Assembly: GCA_003535195.1 (NCBI GenBank)
Contig: DOHN01000100.1
Location: 1-23,752, forward strand
DNA from: Ruminiclostridium sp.
Lineage (GTDB): Bacteria > Bacillota > Clostridia > DSM-8532
Length of the DNA stretch: 23,752 bases
Reading direction: 5' to 3'
Shown one piece after another: positions 22,966-23,752 of this stretch. How positions within the stretch are numbered: the stretch's first letter is position 1; every line of letters begins with the position of its first letter. The notes below the pieces were generated by a model. It had not been told where the DNA came from. It saw only the letters and a list, made by a program, of their open reading frames with translations, and made no database searches. The position numbers and the translations under genes were made by a program.

Positions 22966-23752
22966 AAGCAATCGTATTTAAGAAACCCGGTGTATTTACA
23001 TACGAGGATCGCCCTATACCGGAGATTAATACCCCTACTGATATTCGCATTAAAATATTAGGTGTAGGCATCTGTGGCACCGATCTGCATATACTTATGG
23101 ATCCACCTTTGCACCCTGCGAAGCCAAACATCATCTTCGGTCATGAATTCTGCGGTCAGGTGGAATCCGTTGGCAATGCTGTGGAGAATCTTAGTCCAGG
23201 TGACAAGGTCATTGTGGATCCGCATCCGCCGTGTGGCAATTGCGACAACTGCCGTAGTGATCGCCCGGAAATGTGTGAGAACCTATTCCTGCATGGTGAG
23301 GGTATTGAAGGTCAGGCTGCCACTCGCGGAATCTTTCAGGATGGCGGATTGACCAGCTATGCGGTGATTCCCGCCTGCTCTGCATACAAAATCGCACAGA
23401 GCACCCCGTTCCATCGAATGGCCTTGGCAGAGCCACTCTCTTGCACGGGATATGGTATTGAAAAGCTGAAAATCCAAGCGGGTGATACGGTATGTATCTT
23501 GGGTGCAGGTCCCATCGGTCAGCTCTTTACCGCGTTGGCGAAGGTCAATGGAGCTACCAAAGTGATTGTGTCTGAGCCGCATCAATACCGGCGTGCAAAG
23601 GCGCTGGAGTGTGGAGCTAACCGCGTGGTGAACCCCACCAAAGAGGATTTGAAAAAGGTTATTCTGGAAGAAACCAATGGGCTGGGTGTTGACCATTGTA
23701 TTGAAGCAGTGGGACAGTTTTTAATGACAGCCATTGACATGGTGCGTACCGG
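22962..23752 (+). CDS. Zinc-dependent alcohol/polyol dehydrogenase (MDR), second copy, cut by window end
   Basis: The first 263 codons of a medium-chain dehydrogenase; the frame is open to the end. Catalytic zinc ligands are Cys38 (CGTDLH), His61 and Glu62 (GHE). The structural zinc lobe has Cys91, Cys94, Cys97 and Cys105 with the regular x2-x2-x7 spacing. The cofactor motif GAGPIG is at 181-186 and is followed by KVIVSEPH, where Glu takes the NAD-ribose position. It is of the sorbitol/threonine dehydrogenase type and clearly distinct from the first copy, which has insertions. The start ATG overlaps the isomerase stop (ATGA), with AAAGGAG ahead of it. It is likely the next enzyme of the same pathway. 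Confidence 0.92.
   Translation, partial: MKAIVFKKPGVFTYEDRPIPEINTPTDIRIKILGVGICGTDLHILMDPPLHPAKPNIIFGHEFCGQVESVGNAVENLSPGDKVIVDPHPPCGNCDNCRSDRPEMCENLFLHGEGIEGQAATRGIFQDGGLTSYAVIPACSAYKIAQSTPFHRMALAEPLSCTGYGIEKLKIQAGDTVCILGAGPIGQLFTALAKVNGATKVIVSEPHQYRRAKALECGANRVVNPTKEDLKKVILEETNGLGVDHCIEAVGQFLMTAIDMVRT

Overview
The window looks like a chromosomal segment of a spore-forming Firmicute, most likely a clostridial anaerobe. The support is a SpoVB-type flippase behind a sigma-E-like promoter, strong AGGAGG-type ribosome binding sites, CtsR heptad operators before a small heat-shock gene, a family II CBS/DRTGG pyrophosphatase, a PadR-DUF2812 pair and a Gram-positive lipoprotein solute-binding protein. 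No rRNA, tRNA, CRISPR array, insertion sequence or phage gene was seen.

Left part (1-8939), mostly housekeeping and stress: an MFS transporter (minus), a SpoVB-like flippase, a CtsR-controlled Hsp20, a CBS/DRTGG manganese pyrophosphatase, a PHP-domain phosphatase directly coupled to release factor 1 (prfA), and a convergent tandem-domain universal stress protein.

Middle part (8940-14585), small unrelated transcription units: a DUF3298-type protein (minus), a PadR regulator overlapping a DUF2812 membrane protein behind a near-consensus promoter with an 11-bp operator dyad, a TVP38/VTT membrane protein followed by a CYTH phosphatase/cyclase-fold protein (minus), a membrane-anchored MutS-like ATPase, and a complete-looking Cu/Zn superoxide dismutase ending in a strong terminator. 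Just beyond it lies a decayed, frameshifted gene tail on the minus strand.

Right part (14850 to the end) is a carbohydrate or polyol catabolic locus. A LacI-family regulator has a 34-bp near-perfect palindrome in its leader. It is followed by a long same-strand cluster: zinc alcohol dehydrogenase, ribose-type ABC importer (ATPase, permease, lipoprotein binding protein), an inositol-2-dehydrogenase-like Gfo/Idh/MocA oxidoreductase, a TIM-barrel sugar isomerase/epimerase, and a second zinc alcohol dehydrogenase cut by the window edge. The inferred logic is import of a cyclic polyol or sugar, oxidation to a keto intermediate, epimerisation or isomerisation, and further oxidation or reduction by the two MDR enzymes. 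No kinase or aldolase is visible, so the pathway continues past the edge or elsewhere. The exact substrate cannot be read from the sequence, and this locus is the best candidate here for an undescribed system.
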